Positions 26,085 to 34,524 of a stretch of DNA of 64,000 bases are shown here, one piece after another; position 1 is the stretch's first letter, and each line of letters begins with the position of its first letter. A model generated the notes under the pieces. That model saw only the letters and a program-made list of their open reading frames with translations. It did not search any database and was not told the DNA's origin. The position numbers and the translations under genes are program-made. Location of the stretch: assembly GCF_014645655.1 (NCBI RefSeq), contig NZ_BMMD01000001.1, forward strand, positions 214,229 to 278,228. The letters run 5' to 3'. The stretch is from Agromyces bauzanensis (lineage in GTDB: Bacteria; Actinomycetota; Actinomycetes; Actinomycetales; Microbacteriaceae).

Positions 26085-26944
26085 GCCTCATGCTGGGCGC
26101 CGTGCTCGGTCTGGGCGTGCTCCTCGTGCTCTCGCCGCTGCTGTGGCCGGCGCGGGCGGACACGCGCTCCGAGCGGAATGGAGCGCTCGCCGCTGTTCGC
26201 GACGTCCTCTCGCTTGCAGGACTCGGTGCCGTGCCGCTGCCCGTCGTCGCCATCGTCTGCGGCGCGCTCGGCATGCTCGTCGGGGCGCTCGCGCACGCCG
26301 TGTTCCAGGTGCCGGTGCTCACGGTCGTCGCATCGGTGCTCGGGGCGTCGATCGTGCCGATGCTCGCGAGCGCCCGCGCCGAGCGGCGCCGCGCTGCCAA
26401 TCGCGCGGTCTGGCCCGATGTCGTCGATCACCTGGTCGCATCGGTGCGAGCGGGGATGTCGCTGCCCGACAGCGTGGCCGCACTCGGCGGGCTCGGGCCG
26501 GCGCCGACCAGGGCCGCGTTCGCCGAGTTCGACGCCGACTACCGCCAGAACGCCAACTTCACGCTCTGCCTCGACCGGCTGAAGTCCGCCCTCGCCGACC
26601 CGACCGCCGACCGCATCCTCGAGACGCTGCGGATGGCACGCGAGGTCGGGGGCAGCGACGTCACCGCGGTGCTGCGGGGACTCGCCGGCTACCTGCGTGA
26701 GGATGCCGCACTTCGCGCGGAGGTCGTCGCCCGCCAGTCGTGGATCCGGAACGCGGCGCGGCTCGGCGTCGCCGCCCCTTGGCTGCTCCTGCTCATACTC
26801 GCCTCGCGCCCCGAGACGCTCGAGGCCTACGACTCGGCGGCTGGGAGCATGCTGATCGTGGTCGGCGTCGCCGTCACGCTCGTCGCCTACCGCGCGATGA
26901 TAGCGCTCGGACGCCTCCCGGAGGAGCGAAGATGGTTCCGCTGA
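26081..26944 (+). CDS. tadB: Tad pilus platform protein TadB (T2SF domain)
   Basis: 287-aa inner-membrane protein of the type II secretion F family. Two N-terminal helices span about 4-22 and 47-88. The cytosolic F domain (WPDVVDHLVASVRAGMSLPD through GGSDVTAVLRGLAGYLREDA) and two C-terminal helices follow. It forms the platform for pilin extrusion with TadC and TadA. ATG 26081 overlaps the tadA stop, and the 3' end overlaps tadC by 13 bases, so translation is coupled. Confidence 0.9.
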   Translation: MSLMLGAVLGLGVLLVLSPLLWPARADTRSERNGALAAVRDVLSLAGLGAVPLPVVAIVCGALGMLVGALAHAVFQVPVLTVVASVLGASIVPMLASARAERRRAANRAVWPDVVDHLVASVRAGMSLPDSVAALGGLGPAPTRAAFAEFDADYRQNANFTLCLDRLKSALADPTADRILETLRMAREVGGSDVTAVLRGLAGYLREDAALRAEVVARQSWIRNAARLGVAAPWLLLLILASRPETLEAYDSAAGSMLIVVGVAVTLVAYRAMIALGRLPEERRWFR

Positions 26945-27879
26945 GTGCGGTGTCGCCGCTCGGCATCGCCCTGGGCATCGTCCTCGGGATCGGGCTCTGG
27001 CTCGTCACGTCCGCGGTGCCGCGCATCGGACGCCCCCGCCTCATGGAGCGCGTCGCACCGTACGTCGCCGACCTCTCGCCCGAGGCGCGCGCCTTGCTCG
27101 CCCGCCGATCTGCGGATCCCACCCCGGTGCTCGGCCTCGTCGTGATGCCCGCCGCTCGTCGATTTCGCTCGTTCCTCTCGGCATGGCTGGGCGGCGGTGA
27201 GGCGGTCGCCAGGCGCCTGCGCCAGGCCGGTTCGTCGGCATCGGTCGAACGCTTCCGCGGCGAGCAACTCGCATGGGCTGCCGGGGCGTTCGCGGTCGCC
27301 TCGGCACTCGCGCTCGTCGTGCCGACATTCACGGCCATGCCGGCGATGGTGCGGATCGCCTTCCCGTTCGTGTCGGCGGCGCTCGGCGCAGTCGTGCGCG
27401 ACTGGATGCTGCAGCGACGTGCGCGTCGACGGCTCGCCCGCATCTCCTCCGAACTGCCCACGGTGCTGGAGTTCCTCACGTTGAGCCTCACCGCGGGCGA
27501 GGGCATGCTCGACGCCATCCGACGCGTCGCGACGGCCGGTTCCGGTGAGCTGCCCGGCGAGTTCGCACGCGTCGTCACCTCGGTCGGCGCCGGGGCGTCG
27601 CTCGGGCGCGCGCTCGCCGACCTCCGCGACGAACTCGACCATCCGGCGCTCGCTCGTGCCCTCGACCAGGTGCTGGGCGCACTCGATCGGGGCGCGCCGC
27701 TCGCGACCGTACTGCGCTCCCAGGCGGGCGATGCGCGCGAAGAGGCGAAGCGCACCATCATCGAGCTCGCCGGCCGCAAGGAGATCGCGATGCTGGTGCC
27801 GCTCATCTTCTTGATCCTTCCCGTGACGGTGGCCTTCGCCCTGTTCCCGGGTTACCTCGTTCTCCAGGCGGGCTTCTGA
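26932..27879 (+). CDS. tadC: Tad pilus platform protein TadC (T2SF domain)
   Basis: 315-aa partner of TadB with the same T2SF layout. An N-terminal helix (ALGIVLGIGLWLVTSAV) is followed by a cytosolic linker and a helix pair near 110-150. The F domain reads LPTVLEFLTLSLTAGEGMLD ... LARALDQVLGALDRGAPLAT, and the C-terminal helix is MLVPLIFLILPVTVAFALFP. ATG 26932 lies inside the tadB end, with GGAGGAG just upstream. Confidence 0.9.
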   Translation: MVPLSAVSPLGIALGIVLGIGLWLVTSAVPRIGRPRLMERVAPYVADLSPEARALLARRSADPTPVLGLVVMPAARRFRSFLSAWLGGGEAVARRLRQAGSSASVERFRGEQLAWAAGAFAVASALALVVPTFTAMPAMVRIAFPFVSAALGAVVRDWMLQRRARRRLARISSELPTVLEFLTLSLTAGEGMLDAIRRVATAGSGELPGEFARVVTSVGAGASLGRALADLRDELDHPALARALDQVLGALDRGAPLATVLRSQAGDAREEAKRTIIELAGRKEIAMLVPLIFLILPVTVAFALFPGYLVLQAGF

Positions 27880-27939
27880 TGCCGGCCCGCACGATGAACC
27901 ATCGACACACCCGAAGGTGTACCGACGAGAGGAATGACC

Positions 27940-28113
27940 ATGACCATGCCGAACCGGATCATCGAGCGCCTGCGCGAGGAACACGGCGACGTGCCCGGTT
28001 GGGTGCTCATCACGCTCATGACGGCCGGGCTCGTGATCGTGATCTGGGGTCTCGCCGGGCCCGCGTTGAGCGGCGTCTTCGACCAGGCGATCAGCCGGGT
28101 GCTCGGGTTCTGA
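27940..28113 (+). CDS. Small Flp-pilin-like protein of the Tad operon
   Basis: 57-aa protein starting MTMPNRIIERLREEHGDVPG and continuing into a single long hydrophobic helix (WVLITLMTAGLVIVIWGLAG) and a short C-terminal segment. Size, position between tadC and the tadE-like genes, and the one-helix layout fit the major Flp pilin. However, the cleavage region is GDVPGWVL and lacks the canonical Gly-(x)4-Glu-Tyr signature. AGAGGA six bases upstream supports ATG 27940; ATG 27934 and 27946 are in frame. It may be the pilin or a structural relative. Confidence 0.75.
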   Translation: MTMPNRIIERLREEHGDVPGWVLITLMTAGLVIVIWGLAGPALSGVFDQAISRVLGF

Positions 28114-28499
28114 CCATCCTGATCCGGGACGAGCGGGGGTCGGCCGTGGCCGAGTTCACGCTCGTGGGCGTGCTGCTGACGGTGCTCGCCCTCGCGGTGG
28201 TGCAGCTCGCGCTGGCGTTGCACGTACGCAACACGCTCCTCGATGCGGCCGCAGAGGGCGCGAGGTACGCGGCGCTCGCTGGTTCGTCCGCCGCCGACGG
28301 CGTAGCGCGCACGCAGGACCTCATCGCCGCGGCCATCTCCGCAGACTACGCCGACGGCGTCAGCGCGACGTCGACGTCGATCGGAGGGATCCCCGCGATC
28401 CAGGTGACGGTGCGGACGACGCTCCCCGTCGTCGGCCTCCTCGGACCCGAGCGCGCATTGGAGGTCTCGGGCCATGCAGCGGTCGAGACGGTCGACTGA
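28110..28499 (+). CDS. tadE: TadE-like pseudopilin, probable CTG start
   Basis: About 129 aa. RDERGSAVAEFTLVGVLLTV is a TadE/TadG-type N-terminus (basic stretch, Gly, helix with the conserved Glu-Phe) followed by ALHVRNTLLDAAAEGARYAA, typical of TadE. The remainder is a periplasmic-type beta region. No ATG, GTG or TTG lies in frame at a sensible place. CTG 28110-28112 overlaps the preceding gene's TGA (CTGA), as ATGA does elsewhere in this operon. A GTG at 28146 would cut off the leader. The reading frame is certain, the start is inferred. Confidence 0.8.
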   Translation: MTILIRDERGSAVAEFTLVGVLLTVLALAVVQLALALHVRNTLLDAAAEGARYAALAGSSAADGVARTQDLIAAAISADYADGVSATSTSIGGIPAIQVTVRTTLPVVGLLGPERALEVSGHAAVETVD

Positions 28500-28920
28500 A
28501 GACGGCTCGGCGTCGCTCGAGTTCCTCACGGTCGGCGTCATCCTGCTCGTGCCGCTCGTCTACCTCGTGCTCGCGGTCGCCGCCGTGCAGGCCGGCGCGC
28601 TGGGCGTCGAGGGTGCCGCGCGGCAGGCTGCCCGCGTCGCCGTGCTCGCGGCCGACACGGACGCATCGGATGCCGCGGTCGATCGTGCGGTGCGCATCAC
28701 GCTCGCCGACTACGGCATCGACGCGGCCGCGGCATCCGTCAGCGTCGCCTGCGACCGCGCCGACTGCCTCGAACCAGGGGCGAGGGTCAGGGTCTCGGTG
28801 GTCGCCCGCGTGGAGCTGCCGCTCGTGCCCGACGTGCTGTCGCTCTCGACGATCGCGAGCGTGCCGGTCGAGGCGACCGCGACGCAGACCGTGTCGCGGT
28901 TCGCGGGGGTGCGACCGTGA
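28474..28920 (+). CDS. TadE/TadF-like pseudopilin
   Basis: 148-aa membrane-anchored protein. The leader MQRSRRSTEDGSASLEFLTV again shows the basic stretch, Gly and helix-start Glu-Phe of pseudopilins, then VILLVPLVYLVLAVAAVQAG and EGAARQAARVA. Two cysteines (Cys, 5 apart, ACDRADCLEPG) may form a disulfide outside the membrane. It overlaps the preceding gene by 26 bases and the next by four (GTGA), so the operon is tightly coupled. Confidence 0.85.
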   Translation: MQRSRRSTEDGSASLEFLTVGVILLVPLVYLVLAVAAVQAGALGVEGAARQAARVAVLAADTDASDAAVDRAVRITLADYGIDAAAASVSVACDRADCLEPGARVRVSVVARVELPLVPDVLSLSTIASVPVEATATQTVSRFAGVRP

Positions 28921-29366
28921 TCGCCGGCCTGCGCTCGCGCTTCGGCGGCGACGATGGGGGATCGACCCTGCTGCTGACCATCTCGTACTGCGTGCTCGGC
29001 CTCGCGATCGTGCTCGTGGTGGCCTCGGCGACCACGCTGTACCTCGAACGCAAGCGGCTCCTCACGATCGCCGACGGGGCCGCGCTCGCCGGGGCGGAGG
29101 CGTGGCAGCTCGACGCCGTGCGGGTCGACGGCGACCGGCTCGCGGTCGAGCTCGACGACGCCGAGGTGCGTGCCGCCGTCTCGGCGTACCTCGGTGATGC
29201 GGCATCCGGTCTCGACGACGTCGAACTCGTGCGCGCGGCATCCGACGACGGACGCAGCGCCACGGTCACCCTCCGCTCGGCGTGGCGGGCACCGATCGAC
29301 ACCGAACTGGTGCCGATGGTCGTGCCGATCGAGGTGACCGTCACGGCGCGGTCGGTGTTCCACTGA
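28917..29366 (+). CDS. TadG/Rv3654c-like pilus-associated protein
   Basis: 149-aa last gene of the Tad operon. GDDGGSTLLLTISYCVLGLA is a pseudopilin-type leader and helix, then TTLYLERKRLLTIADGAALA, where RKRLLTIADGAALAGA is characteristic of the TadG-like/helicase-secretion neighbourhood proteins of actinobacteria. The C-terminal half is a beta-rich extracytoplasmic domain. The start is GTG 28917, overlapping the previous stop. Confidence 0.85.
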   Translation: MIAGLRSRFGGDDGGSTLLLTISYCVLGLAIVLVVASATTLYLERKRLLTIADGAALAGAEAWQLDAVRVDGDRLAVELDDAEVRAAVSAYLGDAASGLDDVELVRAASDDGRSATVTLRSAWRAPIDTELVPMVVPIEVTVTARSVFH

Positions 29367-29369
29367 GGG

Positions 29370-30023
29370 TCAGTTGATCTGCGTCAGCCCCGAGCCGAGG
29401 AGCTGGAACAACCGGATCTTCCGCTCGATGGCCACGTCGTCGGTCGGGAGGTCCCAGATGTAGACGGGCTCGGTGGGGGCGTAGTAGAGCGTGCGCCACG
29501 AGGTGACGACCTCGACCTCGTCACGCGGGCGCCCGTCGAAGATCGGCTCCCTCTGCAGCGCCGAACGGATGATGGTGCCGAGCGAGGCGCCGTCCTCCGA
29601 CGAGAGCATGTGGCCCACGTGGTGCGGGCGCAGCCCCTTCGCCTGCAACTGCCGCAGGGGCTTGGGGTCGGTGCCGTGCACGTTGGGCCAGCAGATCTTG
29701 CAGCTGCGCACGCCGTCGAGGTGCTGAGCGGACTCCCGGGTCATGAGCACCGGCACGGGCAGCCGGAAGTCGGGGTCGCCGGCCAGCCGCGAGCGATGCC
29801 GGTCGTCCCATCGCGAGTGACGATCGAGATGCGGCTCCAGCACGGGGCACTCGAGGCGATGCAGCACGCGTTCGCGGTCCTTGCTCGCGTCCGCACCCGC
29901 GACCGCGAACTCGGCGCCGTCACCGAACGCCTGCCGCAGCGACTCGAGCTCGCCTGCGACGATCCGGTTCACCATGGCGTCCGTGTCACTCGCGGTGGGC
30001 TGCTCCGGGTCAGGTCGTTCCAT
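29370..30023 (-). CDS. Hypothetical protein with CxxC motif
   Basis: 217-aa protein of unrecognised family. It is hydrophilic, without signal peptide or membrane helix. A SCKICWPNVHG segment (CxxC, possible metal or redox site) lies near residue 107, followed by a basic region LRPHHVGHMLSSEDGASL. The C-terminus (TSWRTLYYAPTEPVYIWDLP) is aromatic-rich and looks folded. ATG 30023 has GCGGAG upstream. It converges on the Tad operon with three bases between stops, and shows normal codon use for the region. Confidence 0.7.
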   Translation of the reverse strand: MERPDPEQPTASDTDAMVNRIVAGELESLRQAFGDGAEFAVAGADASKDRERVLHRLECPVLEPHLDRHSRWDDRHRSRLAGDPDFRLPVPVLMTRESAQHLDGVRSCKICWPNVHGTDPKPLRQLQAKGLRPHHVGHMLSSEDGASLGTIIRSALQREPIFDGRPRDEVEVVTSWRTLYYAPTEPVYIWDLPTDDVAIERKIRLFQLLGSGLTQIN

Positions 30024-30365
30024 CCGCAGTGACTCCGCTCTCTGTGCCTCGGGGCCACGGCCCTCAAGCCGAATCTACCCGACGGCTTGACACATCCCGC
30101 GCAGCAGTGCGGGGCGACACGCCTCCGTTTTCAGGAGTCATCTGGCGAGTCTGAGTCGTCGCCCGCGTGTCGTCCTCAGGAAACGGAGGGTCGATTCGGC
30201 TCGCTCGCCGCCATCATCATCGGCGGCTTCGTCTTCGCGTCGCAGGCGGTCATTCTCGCCGTAGCGTGCTTCGCCCCCTGACGCCGAGCAGTCCGCGCTG
30301 AGCCGGATGTCCCGTGCCGACTTGAGCATCACTCCCGTCGGACTGAGCAACGACTACCCGTCCGC
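30024..30365. other. Non-coding stretch with no clear gene
   Basis: About 340 bases lower in GC than the surroundings. The longest plus-strand frame (30087-30281) has a TTG start, no ribosome site and no family resemblance. A 9-bp inverted repeat, CCTCCGTTT (30122-30130) and AAACGGAGG (30181-30189), is 50 bases apart. Nothing else is recognisable. Confidence 0.5.
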
Positions 30366-30980
30366 GTGACTCGCGCGACGCCCCCTTCGGTATTCCTGAG
30401 GTATGCGGACACTGGTCGCGCCGTTCACGACGACATCGGTGTTCTCGGGGTTGAACGTGCCGCCCGCGAGCGCGATCTCGTCGTACTCGGAACTCGTCGG
30501 CTCGATGACCGCGCGTACGGTCGCCCAGGTCTGGGAATGCACCTTGAAGGTCGCGTGCGGGGAGGAGAACCACCAGATGCCCGGTCGACCCAGACGCGGC
30601 TGCCGTCGGGCTTCTCCCGCAGGATCGAGCACGAGGCGGTCGCCGAGTCGCCCGAGTCGACGTTCGCCTTGCCGACGAACCAGTACTTCGTGGGTGCGCC
30701 CCGTTCGACGATTCGATACTCGAACTCGATCGTGGGCGGGGCTCGTAAACCCACCAGTCGGTGGAACCGCCCTGCGCGACCGTGGCGGCACCCGCACTGA
30801 AGTCGGGATTCGAGGGCGTGTAGTGCCCCTCGGACAACCCGATCTCGCCGATGCCCTCCACCGTGCCGTGAGGTGCACGTTGCCTTCGGCGGCGTGGGCG
30901 GGCGGGGGAAGGAGCGCGGCGCCGGCCGCGAGGGCGGCGACGAGGCCTGCGAGCGCGAAGACATGGACCCAGGTCGCCAC
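30366..30980 (-). pseudogene. Secreted-protein pseudogene with three frameshifts
   Basis: Read across three frames on the minus strand it gives one coherent protein. First comes a signal peptide (HVFALAGLVAALAAGAALLP ... AHAAEGNVHLT), then TVEGIGEIGLSEGHYTPSNP. PTIEFEYRIVERGAPTKYWF and ILREKPDGSRVWVDRAS follow in a third frame. WWFSSPHATFKVHSQTWATV and GTFNPENTDVVVNGATSVRI to the stop return to the first. Frame changes fall near 30880, 30745 and 30585. The original would be about 205 aa, exported, family unknown. No frame alone makes a sensible protein, so it is non-functional unless the indels are assembly errors. Confidence 0.75.
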
Positions 30981-31075
30981 TGCCCGTTCGCGGCCGCCCC
31001 CAGGAACGGGGGCATCGGGATGCCGCGGCGCGGCGTCACCGGCGGCCGACGCGCCCGCCCGCCATGATGGAGCGC

Positions 31076-32035
31076 ATGGCGACCGACGCGCTCACCGCCG
31101 CAGCCGACGAGCTCTACGCCCTCGTGCCCGAGGAGTTCACGGCGGTTCGGAACGCCCTGGCGAAGGACGCCAGGGCCGCCGGCGATCGGGCGCTCGGCGA
31201 CCGCATCGGCGAGCTGAAGAAGCCGTCGCCCGCCGCGTGGATCGCGAACCAGCTCGTGCGGCGACACCCCGACGACCTCGACGAGCTGCACGACCTCGGC
31301 GAGGAACTGCGCGAGGCGCAGGCCGCGGGCGACGGCAGGGCGCTCACCCGCATCGGCGGCGAGCGGCGGCGGCTGCTCACGGCCCTCCTGCAGCAGGCGA
31401 TCGAACTCGCGGATGCCGCGGACCGCTCTCCCTCCCGTGCCGTGCTCGACGAGGTCGAGCAGACGCTGATCGCAGCCACCGTCGACGAGGCCGCGTCGCA
31501 GGCGCTGGACACGGGCAGGCTCGTGCGGAGCCTGCAAGCCGTCGGGTTCGAACCCGTGGAGCTCGACGGCGCCGTCGCCGGCGAGGCATCCGCCGCCCCC
31601 TCGAAACGGCGGGCCGAGCGTCCCGCACGATCGGACCGACGTACGGTGCGAGCCGGAGCGGCGAAGTCGGTGGACGAGGGCGAGCGCCGCGCCGCCCGCG
31701 AGCAGGCCGAGCAGGATGCGCAGGACGAGCGGATTCGCGCGGCCCGCAGGCAGGCCGAAGCCGACCTTCGCGATGCCAGGGACCGCGCCGAGGCGGCCCA
31801 GCGTGCGCTCGCCGATGCCGAGGACCAGCTGCAGGCCGCCGAGTGGAACGCCGACGAGCTCCGCGACGAGCGCCACGATCTCGAGGCGAGGCTGAAGGAA
31901 CTCCGTGCCGAGATCGCCGAGGCAGAGCGTGACGAGCGCGAGGCGGAGCGGGTGCGCGCCAAGGCCGCGGTCGCCGTCGACCGGGCGCGCGGCGACGTGG
32001 AGGCGGCTGAGGCGGCGCTCGCCGAGCTCGAGTGA
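31076..32035 (+). CDS. Hypothetical coiled-coil protein
   Basis: 319-aa cytosolic protein, very rich in Ala, Glu, Arg and Asp. Residues 1-150 (ADELYALVPEEFTAVRNALA, GELKKPSPAAWIANQLVRRH) match a recurring actinobacterial hypothetical family. A basic linker near 185-205 leads to a long predicted coiled coil from about 210 to the end (EAERDEREAERVRAKAAVAV). No catalytic motif; function unknown. ATG 31076 is chosen over 31064/31067 because CATGAT (31066-31071-like -10) precedes it closely, as also seen at 45530. Confidence 0.75.
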   Translation: MATDALTAAADELYALVPEEFTAVRNALAKDARAAGDRALGDRIGELKKPSPAAWIANQLVRRHPDDLDELHDLGEELREAQAAGDGRALTRIGGERRRLLTALLQQAIELADAADRSPSRAVLDEVEQTLIAATVDEAASQALDTGRLVRSLQAVGFEPVELDGAVAGEASAAPSKRRAERPARSDRRTVRAGAAKSVDEGERRAAREQAEQDAQDERIRAARRQAEADLRDARDRAEAAQRALADAEDQLQAAEWNADELRDERHDLEARLKELRAEIAEAERDEREAERVRAKAAVAVDRARGDVEAAEAALAELE

Positions 32036-32045
32036 ACCGCTCGCC

Positions 32046-33317
32046 TCAGTCGTGCGTGTCGCGCGGGCGGCGGGGCACGTAGCGCGGCACGTACCGCCAG
32101 AGGATCGCGGCGCCCGCGAAGCCCAGCACGCCGACGGCCGCGCTCGCCGCCATGATCGAGGCGACCGAGGTGATCGCGGAGATGAGCAGCGGCGCCACCG
32201 CGTGACCCGCATGGCCGATCGTGCGGAACGCGCTGAGGAACGGCGCGGGGTTGCCCTTCGGTGCGAGGTCGGCGCCGAGCGTCAGCAGCACGCCGCTCGT
32301 GAGCCCGTTCGCTATGCCGAACAGCACGGCGACGACCACGAACCAGACGTCGTTGTCGGACACGTCGTGCGTGAAGGCCAGCAGGATGTGCCCGGCGCCG
32401 AGCCCGATGAGACCTGGGATCGCTCCCCAGAGCCGCCCGAACCGGTCCATGACCTGACCGCTCACGTAGAACAGCCCGAAGTCGATCGCGGCCGCGATGC
32501 CGATCACGAGCGAGGCGGTGTCGGCCTGCATGCCGATCGATACCGCCCAGAGCGGGAGGATCACGGTGCGGCTCGCGCGGACCGCGCCGAGGAACCCGAC
32601 GCCAGTGCCCACGCGGGCGAGCACCGCGCGGTTCGCGGCGATCGCGCGGAACACGCCGTGCGACGCGGCATCCGCCTCGGCCTCGCCCTCGGTGAGCGCG
32701 CCGACGGATGCCGACCGCACGATCCGCGCCGCCCCGAAGGTGCGCTCGGGGTCGGGCAGGAGCAGCAGCACGATGACCACCGCGAAGCATGCGGCGACGA
32801 GCACCCACACCACGAGCTCGGGCGAACCCGACCACGCGATGATCGCCGCCGCGGCGAACGGGCCGACCGCCCAGCCCCCGCGGAACACGCCGCCGAGGGT
32901 CGACAGGGCCCGCGCCCGCACGCGTGCCGGCACGTAGCTCGTGAGGAACGCGTGGCGTGCGAGCCCGAAGACCGAGGTCGCGAGACCGAGGAGGAAGACG
33001 CCGATGCCGAGCGCGAGTGCCGTGGGGGAGACGACGGCGATGAGGGCGCCCGTGACCGCGAGCATCGCCGCGCCGATCATGGCGTTGCGCTCGCCGATGC
33101 GGGCGACGAGCCATCCGGCCGGCAGGTCGCCCACGAGTTCGCCGACCATGAGCATCGACGCGATGAGGCCGGCGATCGCGAGCGAGGCGCCCCGCTCCGT
33201 CGCGACGACGGGGATGACCGGGATGAGCGCGCCTTCGCCGAACGAGAAGATGAAGGTCGGCAGGTAAGCCGGGAGGATGATCGAGCGCCACGAGAACGAG
33301 GGCGTCGAGTCGGTCAT
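32046..33317 (-). CDS. MFS transporter (DHA1-like)
   Basis: 423-aa major facilitator with 12 predicted helices. The loop after helix 2 reads LVGDLPAGWLVARIGERNAM, a good MFS motif A (GxLaDrxGrr type), and a second copy after helix 8 reads VSGQVMDRFGRLWGAIPGL. A drug or small-metabolite exporter is likely; substrate unknown. ATG 33317 follows a TACCGT -10 by eight bases, implying a leaderless message. It converges with the coiled-coil gene (10-bp gap) and diverges from prfB. Confidence 0.88.
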   Translation of the reverse strand: MTDSTPSFSWRSIILPAYLPTFIFSFGEGALIPVIPVVATERGASLAIAGLIASMLMVGELVGDLPAGWLVARIGERNAMIGAAMLAVTGALIAVVSPTALALGIGVFLLGLATSVFGLARHAFLTSYVPARVRARALSTLGGVFRGGWAVGPFAAAAIIAWSGSPELVVWVLVAACFAVVIVLLLLPDPERTFGAARIVRSASVGALTEGEAEADAASHGVFRAIAANRAVLARVGTGVGFLGAVRASRTVILPLWAVSIGMQADTASLVIGIAAAIDFGLFYVSGQVMDRFGRLWGAIPGLIGLGAGHILLAFTHDVSDNDVWFVVVAVLFGIANGLTSGVLLTLGADLAPKGNPAPFLSAFRTIGHAGHAVAPLLISAITSVASIMAASAAVGVLGFAGAAILWRYVPRYVPRRPRDTHD

Positions 33318-33325
33318 CACCCTCG

Positions 33326-33331
33326 ACGGTA
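33326..33331 (-). promoter_or_regulatory. -10 box (TACCGT) of the MFS gene
   Basis: A TANNNT hexamer on the minus strand, eight bases before ATG 33317. It leaves no room for a ribosome site and indicates a leaderless transcript. Confidence 0.45.
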
Positions 33332-33372
33332 CACCTGGGTCGACCGCGCAGGTCGCGCCCAGCGCGGGCCAC

Positions 33373-33378
33373 TAGGCT
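33373..33378 (+). promoter_or_regulatory. -10 box (TAGGCT) of prfB
   Basis: TAGGCT ends nine bases before ATG 33388. The same hexamer at the same distance precedes ftsE (35859-35864). No Shine-Dalgarno sequence is present. Confidence 0.5.
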
Positions 33379-33387
33379 GGTGACGCC

Positions 33388-34494
33388 ATGTTGGATCTTG
33401 ACCTCACGCAGGAGATCGCCGCGCTGCGCTCCACCTTCCGCGACATCCGTGCCGTCGTCGACGTCGACGCCCTCGAGGCCGAGATCGCCCGGCTCTCCGG
33501 GGAGGCCGGCGCGCCCGACCTCTGGGACGACACCGAGAAGGCCCAGCAGGTCACGAGCGCCCTCAGCCACCGGCAGTCCGAGCTCGCCCGGGTGAAGAGC
33601 ATCGACTCTCGGCTCGACGACCTCGAGGTTCTCGTCGAGCTCGCGAACGAGATGGGCGACGAGGAGAGCGCCGCCGAGGCGCGCACCGAGCTCGCCGCGC
33701 TGCAGCAGACCATCGGCGACCTCGAGGTGCAGACGCTGCTCGACGGCGAGTGGGACGACCGCCCTGCCGTCATCACGATCCGTGCCGGCGCCGGCGGCGT
33801 GGACGCCGCCGACTTCGCCGAGATGCTCATGCGCATGTACCTGCGCTGGGCCGAGCAGCACGGCTACAAGGCCACCGTCATGGACACGAGCTACGCCGAG
33901 GAGGCCGGCATCAAGTCGGCGACATTCGAGATCGACGCGCCCTACGCGTTCGGCACGCTCTCGGTCGAGGCCGGCACGCACCGGCTCGTACGCATGAGCC
34001 CGTTCGGCGCCGCCGGCAAACGGCAGACGAGCTTCGCCGCGGTCGAGGTCATCCCGCTCATGGAGGAGGCCGGCGAAATCGACGTGCCCGAGTCCGACAT
34101 CCGGGTCGACGTCTTCCGTTCGTCGGGCCCCGGCGGCCAGTCGGTGAACACGACCGACTCCGCCGTGCGCCTCACCCACCTGCCCACGGGGATCGTCGTG
34201 TCGATGCAGAACGAGAAGTCGCAGATCCAGAACCGCGCCGCCGCCATGCGCGTGCTGCAGTCGCGCCTGCTCCTCCTGCAGAAGGAGCAGGAGGCCGCCC
34301 AGAAGAAGGAGATGGCGGGCAACATCACCGCGAGCTGGGGCGACCAGATGCGCTCCTACGTACTCGCGCCGTACCAGATGGTGAAGGACCTGCGCACCGA
34401 GTACGAGGTGGGCAACCCGAGCCAGGTGTTCGACGGCGACCTCGACGGGTTCATCGCCGCCGGCATCAAGTGGCGCAAGCGCAAGCAGGACTGA
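33388..34494 (+). CDS. prfB: Peptide chain release factor 2
   Basis: Class I release factor (368 aa) that reads UGA and UAA stop codons and triggers peptide release. The anticodon-like tripeptide Ser204-Pro205-Phe206 in [13 protein letters not shown] separates it from RF1 (PAT/PxT). Gly249-Gly250-Gln251 in [20 protein letters not shown] is the peptidyl-transferase motif. The gene is a single frame: the autoregulatory +1 frameshift of enterobacterial prfB is absent, as is normal in actinobacteria. In most relatives ftsE follows directly; here two minus-strand genes intervene. Confidence 0.97.
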   Translation: MLDLDLTQEIAALRSTFRDIRAVVDVDALEAEIARLSGEAGAPDLWDDTEKAQQVTSALSHRQSELARVKSIDSRLDDLEVLVELANEMGDEESAAEARTELAALQQTIGDLEVQTLLDGEWDDRPAVITIRAGAGGVDAADFAEMLMRMYLRWAEQHGYKATVMDTSYAEEAGIKSATFEIDAPYAFGTLSVEAGTHRLVRMSPFGAAGKRQTSFAAVEVIPLMEEAGEIDVPESDIRVDVFRSSGPGGQSVNTTDSAVRLTHLPTGIVVSMQNEKSQIQNRAAAMRVLQSRLLLLQKEQEAAQKKEMAGNITASWGDQMRSYVLAPYQMVKDLRTEYEVGNPSQVFDGDLDGFIAAGIKWRKRKQD

Positions 34495-34524
34495 CGCACG
34501 GCTGACGCGCGGTGCGCAGCGCGC

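Noticed and set aside
30122-30189. Inverted repeat CCTCCGTTT ... AAACGGAGG as an insertion-element end
   Set aside because: Only 9 bp, 50 bases apart, with no transposase or target duplication. Possibly a weak hairpin.
30087-30281. 64-aa plus-strand frame with a hydrophobic end
   Set aside because: TTG start, no ribosome site, unknown family, inside a decayed region. Not enough to call a gene.
33388-33470. Possible programmed +1 frameshift in prfB
   Set aside because: The reading frame is continuous from ATG 33388 and there is no early in-frame TGA, so the enterobacterial frameshift control is absent.
31114-34179. 1021-aa minus-strand frame spanning three genes
   Set aside because: It runs antisense to the coiled-coil gene and prfB and out of frame through the MFS gene. 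No coherent protein.
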